From NCBI RefSeq assembly GCF_014646055.1, contig NZ_BMMS01000025.1:1-64000 (forward strand): a stretch of 64,000 bases of DNA, in the 5' to 3' direction. The DNA comes from Wenjunlia tyrosinilytica (lineage in GTDB: Bacteria; Actinomycetota; Actinomycetes; Streptomycetales; Streptomycetaceae). The notes under the pieces are model-generated. The model searched no databases and was not told the origin of the DNA. It worked only from the letters and a program-made list of their open reading frames with translations. The translations under genes and the position numbers were made by a program. Positions 36,440 through 44,206 of the stretch are shown here, piece by piece (the first letter of the stretch is position 1; each line of letters starts with the position of its first letter).

Positions 36440-38376
36440 GGCCCGCGCCCCGAGGCGGAACGGACCCGGTCGCGCACCCGCCGGCCCTCGGCCGTGAGGA
36501 CGGCGTCCGGCGCTACGAGGGGGCCGGCACGTGGAGCGCCGCGCTCCTCCCGACGCGTCAGCACGGTGTTGACCAGGCCGCCGGGGAAGCGCCCCAGCAG
36601 CACCGCGAGCACACCGACCACCAAGGCCGAGACGCCCTCATGGGTGCCCGTGTCCAGCCCCACGAGAAGTCCGGCCGCGAGCACCGCCCCGAGGGCGCTG
36701 TCGGCGCCCATGACCACCACGGCGGCGAACCACAGCAGTCCGCGCACCGGGTCGAAGTCCGCCGGGTCGAAGGCCCGCCCGGCCATGCCCAGCAGCGCTC
36801 CGCCGAGCGCCGCCGACGCCGCCCCGACGGCGAACGCGAACAGCTTCAGCCGGGGCACCGGCACCCCGGCCGCCGCGGCCCCCTGCTCGTGGTCGCGCAT
36901 CGCCGCCAGGGCGCGCCCGAGCCGCCCCCGGTGCAGATTGCGCACCACCAGCAGGGCCGCCGTCAGCAGGGCCAGCTCGAAGACGTAGAACGCGCGGTCA
37001 CCGCTCAGCCCTCGGGGCCGGTTCAGCACCAGTCCAGAAGTGAAGAACGGCTGTGCGAAGACGAACCTGCTGACCGCCACACCCAGCGCGAACGTGGTCA
37101 GGGCCAGCGCCAGACCCCGGCGGCGGATCGCCGGCCAGCCGGTCAGCAGGCCCAGCGGCGCCACGAGGAGGACGGCGAGCGGCAGGGCGGCGAACTCGTC
37201 CAGCGGGGGCAGACCGAAGAAGGTGCCCGACGACAGCATGGCCGCGAACAGGGCGCCGAGCCCCGCGTAACCCGCCTGGCCGAGCGAGATCTGGCCGCCG
37301 TAGCCGGTGACGACGACGATCGACAGCAGCACGATCGCCAGCGCGGGCACCTGGAGCGCCGCGTACAGATCCATGGCCCGCAGGCCGAGCGGGAGCAGGA
37401 GTACCACCGCGCACGCCGCCCAGCCGACGGGGGAGGTCGTGCGCCGCCCCCGGGTCAGCGCGGCCGCCGCCCGTTCGGCGCCCACGCCGCCGATCCTCGG
37501 CAGCACGAACACCGACACCAGCAGCGCCACGACGAACAGATTGGCCCCGACCGCCTGCACCAGCGGCTGCGCGGCCGCCGTCGGATGCAGGGCGGTGAGC
37601 TCGCTCTGGGCGACCCCCACGACGAGCGCGGTGAAGACCGCGGCGGGCAGGCTGCGCATCCCCGCGCCGACCGCCACCGCCATCGTCTCCAGCACGAGCA
37701 GGGACAGCCCGTACGGGTCGAGCCGAAGGTAGGGGGCAAGCAGCACCCCGGCGAGCCCGGCGGTGAACGAGCCGAACGCCCAGCCCACCGCGGCCACCCG
37801 GTCCGCGTCGATACCCCTGAGCACGGCCAGGCGTCGGTTGTCGACAACGGCCCGCAGCTCGTCGCCGATCCTCGTCCACCGGGTCACCGCGGCCACCGCG
37901 AGCGCCACCACCGCGACCGCCCCGAACTGCACCAGCGTGTCCAGGCGCACCGACAGTCCGCCGGGCAGCGTCACCGGTCGCGCGGACACCAGGGAGGGCA
38001 CGTCGGCCCTGGCGTCCCCGCCCCAGGCCAGGAAGGCGGCGCCGACCAGCAGGACGAACACGCCCAGCGTCGCCACCAGGGTCTCGGCCGTGCCCGCTCC
38101 CCGCGCGGCCAGCGGCCGGAAGACCAGCAGGTCCAGCACGACACCGATTCCCGGCGCCACGACCAGCAGGCACAGCGCGGCGGCGGCCCCCGTCGGCCAG
38201 TGCCAGACGACGACGAGCTGGCGCAGCAGGTAGGCGGTGACCATGGCGATGGCGCCGTGCGCGAGGTTGAGAACGCCGGTGGCCCGGTAGGTGACGATCA
38301 GCCCGATGCCGGTCAGGGCGGCGGCGCTGCCCACGGCGATGCCCGCGAGCGCCAGATCGACGGTGAGCGAGGCCAT
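36436..38376 (-). CDS. Fused LivH-LivM-type ABC permease
   Basis: A 646-residue membrane protein joining two permeases. Residues 1 to about 300 are LivH-like (LTGIGLIVTYRATGVLNLAH near the start, then GTAETLVATLGVFVLL). Residues about 310-600 are LivM-like (VVVTGYGGQISLGQAGYAGL, then ALAAMRDHEQGAAAAGVPV). Each half has about 8 hydrophobic segments. Usually these are two genes. The ATG at 38376 was chosen because the conserved membrane domain begins there (MASLTVDLALAG); the open frame upstream encodes only Arg/Pro-rich sequence. Confidence 0.92.
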   Translation of the reverse strand: MASLTVDLALAGIAVGSAAALTGIGLIVTYRATGVLNLAHGAIAMVTAYLLRQLVVVWHWPTGAAAALCLLVVAPGIGVVLDLLVFRPLAARGAGTAETLVATLGVFVLLVGAAFLAWGGDARADVPSLVSARPVTLPGGLSVRLDTLVQFGAVAVVALAVAAVTRWTRIGDELRAVVDNRRLAVLRGIDADRVAAVGWAFGSFTAGLAGVLLAPYLRLDPYGLSLLVLETMAVAVGAGMRSLPAAVFTALVVGVAQSELTALHPTAAAQPLVQAVGANLFVVALLVSVFVLPRIGGVGAERAAAALTRGRRTTSPVGWAACAVVLLLPLGLRAMDLYAALQVPALAIVLLSIVVVTGYGGQISLGQAGYAGLGALFAAMLSSGTFFGLPPLDEFAALPLAVLLVAPLGLLTGWPAIRRRGLALALTTFALGVAVSRFVFAQPFFTSGLVLNRPRGLSGDRAFYVFELALLTAALLVVRNLHRGRLGRALAAMRDHEQGAAAAGVPVPRLKLFAFAVGAASAALGGALLGMAGRAFDPADFDPVRGLLWFAAVVVMGADSALGAVLAAGLLVGLDTGTHEGVSALVVGVLAVLLGRFPGGLVNTVLTRREERGAPRAGPLVAPDAVLTAEGRRVRDRVRSASGRGP

Positions 38377-38377
38377 G

Positions 38378-38926
38378 TCAGCCGCACATCGGGCAGGGCG
38401 CCAGGGCGCGGTCGCGGATCTCGTCCTCGTCCACCTCGCGGGCCTCGGGCCTGCCCTCCACCAGCGGGCAGCCGGGGCGGTGGTGGACCGTGCCGCCGGG
38501 CACGGCCAGTCTGACGCCCCCGGTCCCGCCATCCCGCTCGGCCTCCGGGACCGGTCGGCCGGACGTCGACGCCTCGGTGGTCTTCGGTGCTTCGGCCTCC
38601 CCCGGTGCTTCGGCCTCCCCCGGTGCTTCGCCGGTGCCGGGGGAGGCCTTGACCAGCAGCCGGTGCAACTGCTCCACCCGGGCGGCCGTGCCCGGGTCCG
38701 GCCGCCCCGCCAGCAGCACCGCGCCCGCCACGATCAGCGCGGCTCCCGGGATCGTCGCGGAGGCCAGGAAGGGGATCTGCCGCTCGGCGAACCGCTCGCC
38801 CGACACCCCGTACCAGCCCAGCACACACAGGACGGCGCCCACGGCCACGGCGATCCAGCCCCCGTAGTCGGCGGCGGCACGCCTGAGCCGGTCGCGGGTG
38901 CCCGCGCCGTCCTGCGTTCCGGCCAT
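38378..38926 (-). CDS. Small membrane protein with C-terminal Cys motif, first gene of the liv operon
   Basis: A 182-residue protein with two membrane segments (WIAVAVGAVLCVLGWYG and ATIPGAALIVAGAVLLAG, residues about 24-75). A Pro/Glu/Ala repeat linker (EAPGEAEAPGEAEAP) and a tail with VHHRPGCPLVEG and a final CPMCG follow. The Cys/His pattern suggests a metal-binding tail. It ends one base before the permease ATG, so it is in the transporter operon. GAGGTG lies about 6 bases before the ATG. Function unknown. Confidence 0.78.
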   Translation of the reverse strand: MAGTQDGAGTRDRLRRAAADYGGWIAVAVGAVLCVLGWYGVSGERFAERQIPFLASATIPGAALIVAGAVLLAGRPDPGTAARVEQLHRLLVKASPGTGEAPGEAEAPGEAEAPKTTEASTSGRPVPEAERDGGTGGVRLAVPGGTVHHRPGCPLVEGRPEAREVDEDEIRDRALAPCPMCG

Positions 38927-39007
38927 CCGTTCACCTCGCGACTCTCGCCGATCTGGGCATGTCAGGCCATTAGCAGCAATAATGCCTTTGAGGGGACGGT
39001 GAGGCAC

Positions 39008-39565
39008 ATGGTCCGCACAGTCCGTACCGGACGCCCAGGCACCCGAAGTGCCTTCGGAGCCGTCGCGGCGGTGGCCACCGCACTGGTTCTGGCGGTCTCC
39101 GGATGCAGCGACAACGGCGGCGGAGGGGCCAAGCCGAGCCCCTCGTCCACGGCGAGCGAGCCGTCCAGCCCGGCCGCCTCGCAGTCCGGGCAGAGCACGG
39201 GGCCGGCCGACGAGAAGGCCGCCCGGGCCGAGGTGAAGGCCAATTGGGAGAAGTTCTTCTCGCCCGACACCCCGCTGAACGAGAAGACCAAGCTCCTCGA
39301 GCACGGCAACCAGCTCCAGCTGCTGCTCCAGGGGTTCGCGCACGACCCGAGGACCCGTGAGGTCGGAGCGCAGGTCTCCGATGTCACCTTCACCTCGCCG
39401 ACGCAGGCCGACGTCACCTACTCGCTGACGCTGAAGGGGCAGACCGCCGTCCCCAACGCGACCGGCGTCTCGGTGCTCGACAACGGCACGTGGAAGGTCT
39501 CCGTCAAGACCATCTGCGCCCTGGTCAGCATGGACACCGGCGGCACCGCCGTTCCGGGCTGCTGA
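39008..39565 (+). CDS. Lipoprotein, Mtb12-like C-terminal domain
   Basis: A 185-residue exported lipoprotein: basic start, hydrophobic segment, then the lipobox LAVSGCSD, with the acylated Cys at about residue 32, and a Ser/Pro-rich linker. Residues about 70-185 (AEVKANWEKFFSPDTPLNEK, QLLLQGFAHDPR, VSDVTFTSPTQADVTYSL) resemble the C-terminal domain of low-molecular-weight antigen MTB12. Eight bases separate it from the substrate-binding protein gene, so both likely form one operon divergent from the liv genes. A GTG at 38999 is a less likely start. Confidence 0.82.
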   Translation: MVRTVRTGRPGTRSAFGAVAAVATALVLAVSGCSDNGGGGAKPSPSSTASEPSSPAASQSGQSTGPADEKAARAEVKANWEKFFSPDTPLNEKTKLLEHGNQLQLLLQGFAHDPRTREVGAQVSDVTFTSPTQADVTYSLTLKGQTAVPNATGVSVLDNGTWKVSVKTICALVSMDTGGTAVPGC

Positions 39566-39572
39566 CCGCCGC

Positions 39573-40949
39573 GTGCGCACCGGGGTGACCGCTGTGCGTT
39601 CGGCCGGACCGGGCAGAGCGGCCGCCGCCGCGGCGGCCGTGCTCGCGCTGGTGTGCGCGGTGGCCACCGGGTGCGGCAGCAGGCTGCCCGAGAGCGACTT
39701 CACCGCCCGACCGTCGGGGACCCCGGGCGCCGTGGACGGCAACACCGCCTCCGACACCGGGGTCACCCCGGACCGGGTCAAGATCGGCATCGTCACCAGT
39801 GCCACCAGCCCGGTCGGCGGCGGCGCCTTCACCGGACCGCGCGACGGCGCCCGTGCCTTCTTCGCCGCGCTCAACCGCGCGGGAGGCGTCCACGGCCGCA
39901 AGGTCGACGTGGTCACGTGCGACGACGGAGGCAGCGGCGTCGGCAACAACCAATGCGTGCACGGCCTCATCGACCGGGACAAGGTCTTCGCCTTCACCGC
40001 GGGCAGCGTCCTGGACTACGCGGGCGCCGCCTACACCAGCGCCAAGGGCGTCCCCGACGTCGGCGGCCAGCCCATCGGCACCGCCTACGACACCTATCCG
40101 CACCTGTACGGCATCTACGGCAGTGACGCCCCCCGCGACGGCACCCCGGGCTGGGGTGGCACGCTCTACGCCGGCACCGAGGTCTACCGGTACTTCAAGG
40201 AGCGCCTGCACGCCCGCACAGCCGCCGTCGTCTCGTACAACCAGGCGGACTCCGCCCGCTACGCCGACCAGGTCCGCCGGGGGCTGAAACGGGAGGGCTA
40301 CCGGGTGGTGGACGAGCAGGTCGACTTCGCGCTGCCCAACTTCCAGGCGGTGGCGGCCGATCTGCGGGCCAAGGGGGTCGACGTGGTCTTCGACGCCATG
40401 GACATCCACGGCAACTCCCAGCTGTGCCGGGCGATGGACGCGGCGGGCGTACGGGTGGCCGCCAAGGTCACCAATGTGCAGAACTGGTCGGCCTCGGTCC
40501 CGGACGACTACCGGGGCTCACCCACCTGCCGCAACTCCCTGTGGGCCACCTCCTCCAGCCGCAACTACGAGGACACCGGCCACCCCGAAGTACGTGCCTT
40601 CCGCGCCGGCATGGACGCCTACGCCAAGGCCGGGGGCCAGGTCTCGGGACCGCTGTCCCAGTGGCAGCTCGAGGGGTGGGCCGCCGCTCTCCAACTCACC
40701 GACGCCATGGCTTCGTGCGGTGCGCACCTCACTCGTTCGTGTGTAGAGCGGTATCTCGGGCGTGACCACCCGTACGACGCTCATGGGCTGCTCGTGCCCA
40801 CCGACTTCGTCGTTTCTCCCACCCCGCCGACGTCCCGCCGGACATGCCTGGACGTGGCCCGCTGGGAGGATGCCAAGGGCTGGGTCACCCAGGCGGCGGA
40901 CATGGACCGCAACTGCTTCCAGGTGCCGCAGCTGCCGTACCGGCCCTGA
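39573..40949 (+). CDS. ABC transporter substrate-binding lipoprotein, LivJ/LivK-like
   Basis: A 458-residue lipoprotein. The signal ends in CAVATGCGS (lipobox Cys near residue 33). The mature part is a type-I periplasmic-binding fold: VTPDRVKIGIVTS, GARAFFAALNRAGGVHGRKV, TCDDGGSGVGNNQC and, in the second lobe, AAVVSYNQADSARYADQVRR. It is the expected extracellular binding partner of the divergent fused permease and LivFG. The ligand may not be a branched-chain amino acid, because the family also binds amides, urea and aromatic acids. Confidence 0.92.
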   Translation: MRTGVTAVRSAGPGRAAAAAAAVLALVCAVATGCGSRLPESDFTARPSGTPGAVDGNTASDTGVTPDRVKIGIVTSATSPVGGGAFTGPRDGARAFFAALNRAGGVHGRKVDVVTCDDGGSGVGNNQCVHGLIDRDKVFAFTAGSVLDYAGAAYTSAKGVPDVGGQPIGTAYDTYPHLYGIYGSDAPRDGTPGWGGTLYAGTEVYRYFKERLHARTAAVVSYNQADSARYADQVRRGLKREGYRVVDEQVDFALPNFQAVAADLRAKGVDVVFDAMDIHGNSQLCRAMDAAGVRVAAKVTNVQNWSASVPDDYRGSPTCRNSLWATSSSRNYEDTGHPEVRAFRAGMDAYAKAGGQVSGPLSQWQLEGWAAALQLTDAMASCGAHLTRSCVERYLGRDHPYDAHGLLVPTDFVVSPTPPTSRRTCLDVARWEDAKGWVTQAADMDRNCFQVPQLPYRP

Positions 40950-41101
40950 ACGACGTCCGGCCGCCGCGCACCGGCGTGCGACTGCCCTCACCGAGGATGA
41001 CCCACGATCAATTCCCGACAACGAACAACCACTTCGACGTTCCGGCCGTCTTACCAACGCCTACGGCGGCACACGGCGGCCGACACGTGGAACGGGGCAG
41101 G

Positions 41102-42382
41102 ATGCGCATCGCTTTCCTCATGCACAACGGCTACGGGATCGGTGGGACGATCCGCACCACGTTCAACCTCGCCCAGGCCCTCGCCGAGCGGCACGACATC
41201 GAGATCGTCTCCGTGCTGCGGCACCGCGAGCTGCCCACGTTCGACCTCGATCCGCGGGTGCGGCTGCGCCATCTGGTGGACCTTCGGACCGAGAGCGACG
41301 ACCCGCGCCACCAGCTGCCCGCCAAGGTCTTCCCCGCCGCCGAGTCCCGGTACCGCCAGTACAGCGAACTCACCGACGAGCGTGTAGCCGGGTATCTGAG
41401 GACCGCCGACGCCGACGTGATCGTCGGCACCCGCCCGGGCCTCAATGTCCACCTCGCGCTCCAGGGGACCTACCGCGCCGTGCGCGTCGGCCAGGAGCAT
41501 CTCACCCTCGACACCCACCCCAAGGCACTGCGGCGCGGCCTGCGCCGGGTCTACCCCCGGCTCGACGCGCTGACCACCGTGACCGAGGCCGACGCCGAGT
41601 GCTACCGGCGCGGGATGCGCCTGCCGGGGGTGCGGATCGAGGCGCTGCCCAACAGCGTGCCCGAGCCCGCCGTCGCGCCCGCCGACGGCCATGGCAGGCT
41701 CGTCGTCGCCGCCGGGCGGCTGGCCAAGGTCAAGCGCTACGACCTGCTCATCCGGGCCTTCGGGAAGGTCGCCGCCGAACGTCCCGACTGGGGTCTGCGG
41801 ATCTACGGCGGCGGAGAGGAGGAGCCGCGCCTGCGACGGCTCGTCGACGAACTCGGGCTCTACAACAATGTCTTCCTGATGGGCCGGGCCTCCCCCATCG
41901 AGCCGGAGTGGACCAAGGGCTCGATCGCGGCCGTGACCTCCAGCTTCGAGGGCTTCGGCATGACCATCGTGGAGGCCATGCGCTGCGGTCTGCCCGTGGT
42001 CAGCACCGCCTGCCCGCTGGGGCCGCCCGAGATCATCAAGGACGGGGTCGACGGCAGGCTGGTGCCGCCCGGCGACCCCGATGCCGTCGCCTCGGCCCTG
42101 CTCGAACTCATCGGCGACGACGGCCTGCGCCGCAGGATGGGCAGCGCCGCGCAGGTGAACTCCCAGCGGTTCGACCCCGCCCCCGTCGCCGAGCGCTGCG
42201 AGCGGCTGTTCACCGAACTCGTCGCCGCGAGGAAGGCGGGCCACGGTCCGCGGCGGCCGATGCGAGGGACGCTGCTGACCGGCGCCTACACCGCGATCGA
42301 CGCGGCGGCCGGGGTCGCGGCGCACGCCGGCCGGGCGGTACGGCGACGGGGCACCGTCCGGGGCAAGGAGGCAGGCGCATGA
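41102..42382 (+). CDS. GT4 family glycosyltransferase
   Basis: A 426-residue GT-B glycosyltransferase. MRIAFLMHNGYGIGGTIRTT is the acceptor-side start. The donor half has LVVAAGRLAKVKRYDLLIRA and the Glu motif SSFEGFGMTIVEAMRCGLPV. Similar proteins in Gram-positives modify teichoic-acid-like polymers; the substrate here is unknown. ATG 41102 begins the conserved fold; GTG 41087 is an alternative. The last bases overlap the next gene (ATGA). The 150 bp before it hold no gene. Confidence 0.88.
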   Translation: MRIAFLMHNGYGIGGTIRTTFNLAQALAERHDIEIVSVLRHRELPTFDLDPRVRLRHLVDLRTESDDPRHQLPAKVFPAAESRYRQYSELTDERVAGYLRTADADVIVGTRPGLNVHLALQGTYRAVRVGQEHLTLDTHPKALRRGLRRVYPRLDALTTVTEADAECYRRGMRLPGVRIEALPNSVPEPAVAPADGHGRLVVAAGRLAKVKRYDLLIRAFGKVAAERPDWGLRIYGGGEEEPRLRRLVDELGLYNNVFLMGRASPIEPEWTKGSIAAVTSSFEGFGMTIVEAMRCGLPVVSTACPLGPPEIIKDGVDGRLVPPGDPDAVASALLELIGDDGLRRRMGSAAQVNSQRFDPAPVAERCERLFTELVAARKAGHGPRRPMRGTLLTGAYTAIDAAAGVAAHAGRAVRRRGTVRGKEAGA

Positions 42383-43269
42383 CGACCACAGGGGTCACCG
42401 CGACCACGGGGACGACCGCTGCCGCGGGGCAGGGCCCGCGCGCCGACTGCGTCGTGGACACGGCCGGGGGGCTGGCCCTGGAGCTCACCCTCCCCGGAGC
42501 GCACGAGCCGCGCCTGCTGCTGCGGCTGCGCCCGCCCAAGGGCAAGGACCCGGAGCGCCGGCCGTGCCACGAGGTGGAGATGGCACCGGCCGGGGACGGC
42601 CTGCGGTGGCTCGCCGTCGTGGACCGGCGCAGCCTTGCCCTGGGGGAGGGCACGCTGGAGGAGGGCGCGCTGGAGGAGGGCCGCTGGGACCTGTTCGTGG
42701 TCGACGGCGAGGGGGAGCCGGCACAGGTTCGGGCGGGCATCAACGATGTACGGGCGCTGGTGGAGCGCGAGCGCGACCGGTCCGCCTCGCCGATCGCCGT
42801 GCGCATCCCCTATGCGACGAAGACCGGCCACCTCGCGGTCCGGGCATGGCTGCGGCCCGTGCACGCGGAGGCGGGGGAGATCCGGGTCGGCGACAGCTCG
42901 TTGACCGTGCACGCCACCGTGTTCGGCGCCGATCCGGGGCCCGAGGCCGCCGCCGTCGCCCGGCTGAGGGGGAGCAAGGGGCGCGAGCGTGTCGAGACGC
43001 CAGTGACCGCGGAGGGTGGCGGGGGCGGTGGCGGCGGTGCCTTCTCGTTCACCCTCGACCTGCGTGAACTCGCCCGCGCCCCGGCGGTCTGGGACCTGTG
43101 CGTCCGCCTGTCCCACGGAGGCTCGGTGGTCAGGATCGGACGGCTGCTGGACGACGTGCCGGACAAGAAGAAGATCTTCGTCTACCCCGGTGTCCGCGTG
43201 GACGCGCTGGAAGCGCGCCCCTACTTCACGCTGGACAACGACCTGTCGGTGGACGTCAGGGTCGTTTAG
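42379..43269 (+). CDS. Beta-rich protein coupled to the GT4 enzyme
   Basis: A 296-residue protein with no signal peptide and no recognised catalytic motif. It looks like two beta-sandwich modules: each has a WDL strand (GRWDLFVVDGEGEP near residue 97, VWDLCVRLSHGGS near residue 245). The end RPYFTLDNDLSVDVRVV resembles C-terminal ends of some teichoic-acid glycosyl- or glycerol-phosphate transferases. A Gly9 run lies near residue 216. It has AAGGAGG upstream and overlaps the GT4 stop, so the two proteins are made together. A stand-alone accessory or acceptor-binding domain is my inference. Confidence 0.75.
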   Translation: MTTTGVTATTGTTAAAGQGPRADCVVDTAGGLALELTLPGAHEPRLLLRLRPPKGKDPERRPCHEVEMAPAGDGLRWLAVVDRRSLALGEGTLEEGALEEGRWDLFVVDGEGEPAQVRAGINDVRALVERERDRSASPIAVRIPYATKTGHLAVRAWLRPVHAEAGEIRVGDSSLTVHATVFGADPGPEAAAVARLRGSKGRERVETPVTAEGGGGGGGGAFSFTLDLRELARAPAVWDLCVRLSHGGSVVRIGRLLDDVPDKKKIFVYPGVRVDALEARPYFTLDNDLSVDVRVV

Positions 43270-43314
43270 AAGGGTGAATCCCGGTCAGGCGAGGGACCAA
43301 GGAGGTACACACTC

Positions 43315-43482
43315 ATGGTTCCTGTCCTGTTGGTTCTGCTGCTGGCGCTCATCCTCTTCGGCGCGGGCTTCGCCCTCAAGGCGCTGTGGTGGGTCGCGAT
43401 CGCGGTACTCGTGGTCTGGCTGCTGGGCTTTGTGATGCGCAGCACCACCGGGGGTGGTCGAGCACGCTGGTACCGGTGGTGA
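43315..43482 (+). CDS. 55-residue hydrophobic protein
   Basis: A tiny protein starting MVPVLLVLLLALILFGAG, with two hydrophobic segments (residues 2-20 and 24-41) and a polar end with GGGRARWYRW. The ATG has a perfect AAGGAGGT 8 bases upstream, which makes it credible in spite of its size. Short hydrophobic proteins of this kind are frequent in Streptomyces stress-gene neighbourhoods. Function unknown. Confidence 0.78.
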   Translation: MVPVLLVLLLALILFGAGFALKALWWVAIAVLVVWLLGFVMRSTTGGGRARWYRW

Positions 43483-43517
43483 GTGAGGCGACTCGCTCCC
43501 CGGAGACCACCACCCCG

Positions 43518-43549
43518 TCACGGGGCCCGCTCGCGGGCGGGCCCCGTGA
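43518..43549. terminator. Strong stem-loop terminator
   Basis: A perfect 13-bp stem (TCACGGGGCCCGC with GCGGGCCCCGTGA) and a 6-base loop lie 35 bases after the hydrophobic-protein gene and beyond the repeats that follow the convergent CBS gene. It likely stops both transcripts. Confidence 0.82.
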
Positions 43550-43574
43550 GCCGTGTCCGGGGCGTCGGGCCCGG

Positions 43575-43661
43575 CTCTCAACGACTGGGGCCTCTCAGCG
43601 GCTCGGGGTTCTCAGCGGCTCGGGGCTCTCACCGGGTGGGGGGCTCTCACCGGGTGGGGGC
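43575..43661. repeat. 17-18-bp tandem repeat (x5) overlapping the CBS gene stop codon
   Basis: On the + strand five units begin [CT]TCTCA: 43575-43591, 43592-43608, 43609-43625, 43626-43643 and 43644-43661. The last unit contains the final codons and stop (Pro-Thr-Arg-TGA, read on the - strand) of the CBS gene. Every unit keeps the TGA. Neighbouring units are nearly identical in pairs. Confidence 0.85.
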
Positions 43662-44066
43662 CGCGGCGCTGATGTCCGCGAGCGGGGAGTCCGGTTCCTC
43701 GGTCTGGGCGAGATCACCGATGGTCACGATGCCCACCGGGCGGCCGTCGGCCACGACCGGCAGCCTGCGCACCGCGTGCTTGCGCATCAGCCGCGCCGCG
43801 TCGTAGGTGCTGTCCTCCGGTGAGATCGTCACGGCGGGGGAGGAGAAGACCGCTCCGGCCGAGACGGACTGGGGGTCGGTCCCCTCCGCCACCACCCGCA
43901 CCGTGATGTCCCGGTCGGTGACCATCCCCAGGACGTCGTCCCCGCGGGCCACCACGACGTCGCCGATGTCATGGTCGCGCATCAGGCGGGCGACCTCCAC
44001 CAAGGACGCTTGGGGCTGCACCGCCGTCACGCCCATCGTCATCACTTCGCGTACCGCGTGTGGCAT
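43647..44066 (-). CDS. CBS-domain-pair protein
   Basis: A 139-residue cytoplasmic protein made of two CBS domains: AVREVMTMGVTAVQPQASLV with IGDVVVARGDDVLGMVTDRDI, and FSSPAVTISPEDSTYDAARL with VRRLPVVADGRPVGIVTIGD. Such free-standing CBS pairs bind adenine nucleotides and are common stress genes in Streptomyces. GGAGG lies about 8 bases before ATG 44066. A SigB-type promoter sequence sits just upstream, divergent from that of the Bpa-like gene. Confidence 0.93.
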   Translation of the reverse strand: MPHAVREVMTMGVTAVQPQASLVEVARLMRDHDIGDVVVARGDDVLGMVTDRDITVRVVAEGTDPQSVSAGAVFSSPAVTISPEDSTYDAARLMRKHAVRRLPVVADGRPVGIVTIGDLAQTEEPDSPLADISAAAPTR

Positions 44067-44097
44067 TGTCGTGCCCTCCTTCGAGGCTTCCTCCGCA

Positions 44098-44122
44098 GTA
44101 CCCGCGACCGGCTCGGATATGC
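44098..44122 (-). promoter_or_regulatory. SigB-type promoter of the CBS gene
   Basis: On the - strand GCAT (44122-44119), 15 bases, then GGGTAC (44103-44098). This fits the GNNT-N14-16-GGGTAC/T pattern known for the Streptomyces SigB-family regulon. Transcription would start around 44090, about 25 bases before the CBS start codon, leaving room for its GGAGG. Confidence 0.65.
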
Positions 44123-44172
44123 GCACCCCACCCCGGCGGGCACAGACCCGGCCCCAGCGGCCCGGAGCGGGA

Positions 44173-44197
44173 GTTTTCCGGGTCGGTCGCCGGGTAC
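44173..44197 (+). promoter_or_regulatory. SigB-type promoter of the Bpa-like gene
   Basis: GTTT (44173-44176), 15 bases, GGGTAC (44192-44197): an optimal match to the SigB-type consensus. The ATG of the gene is only 9 bases past the -10 box, so the transcript should begin at or within a few bases of the start codon. Confidence 0.75.
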
Positions 44198-44206
44198 TCC
44201 GGGGCC

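Noticed and set aside
36427-38514. 695-codon + strand frame opposite the fused permease
   Set aside because: Arg/Gln/His-rich shadow with no domain; the - strand frame has membrane segments and LIV motifs.
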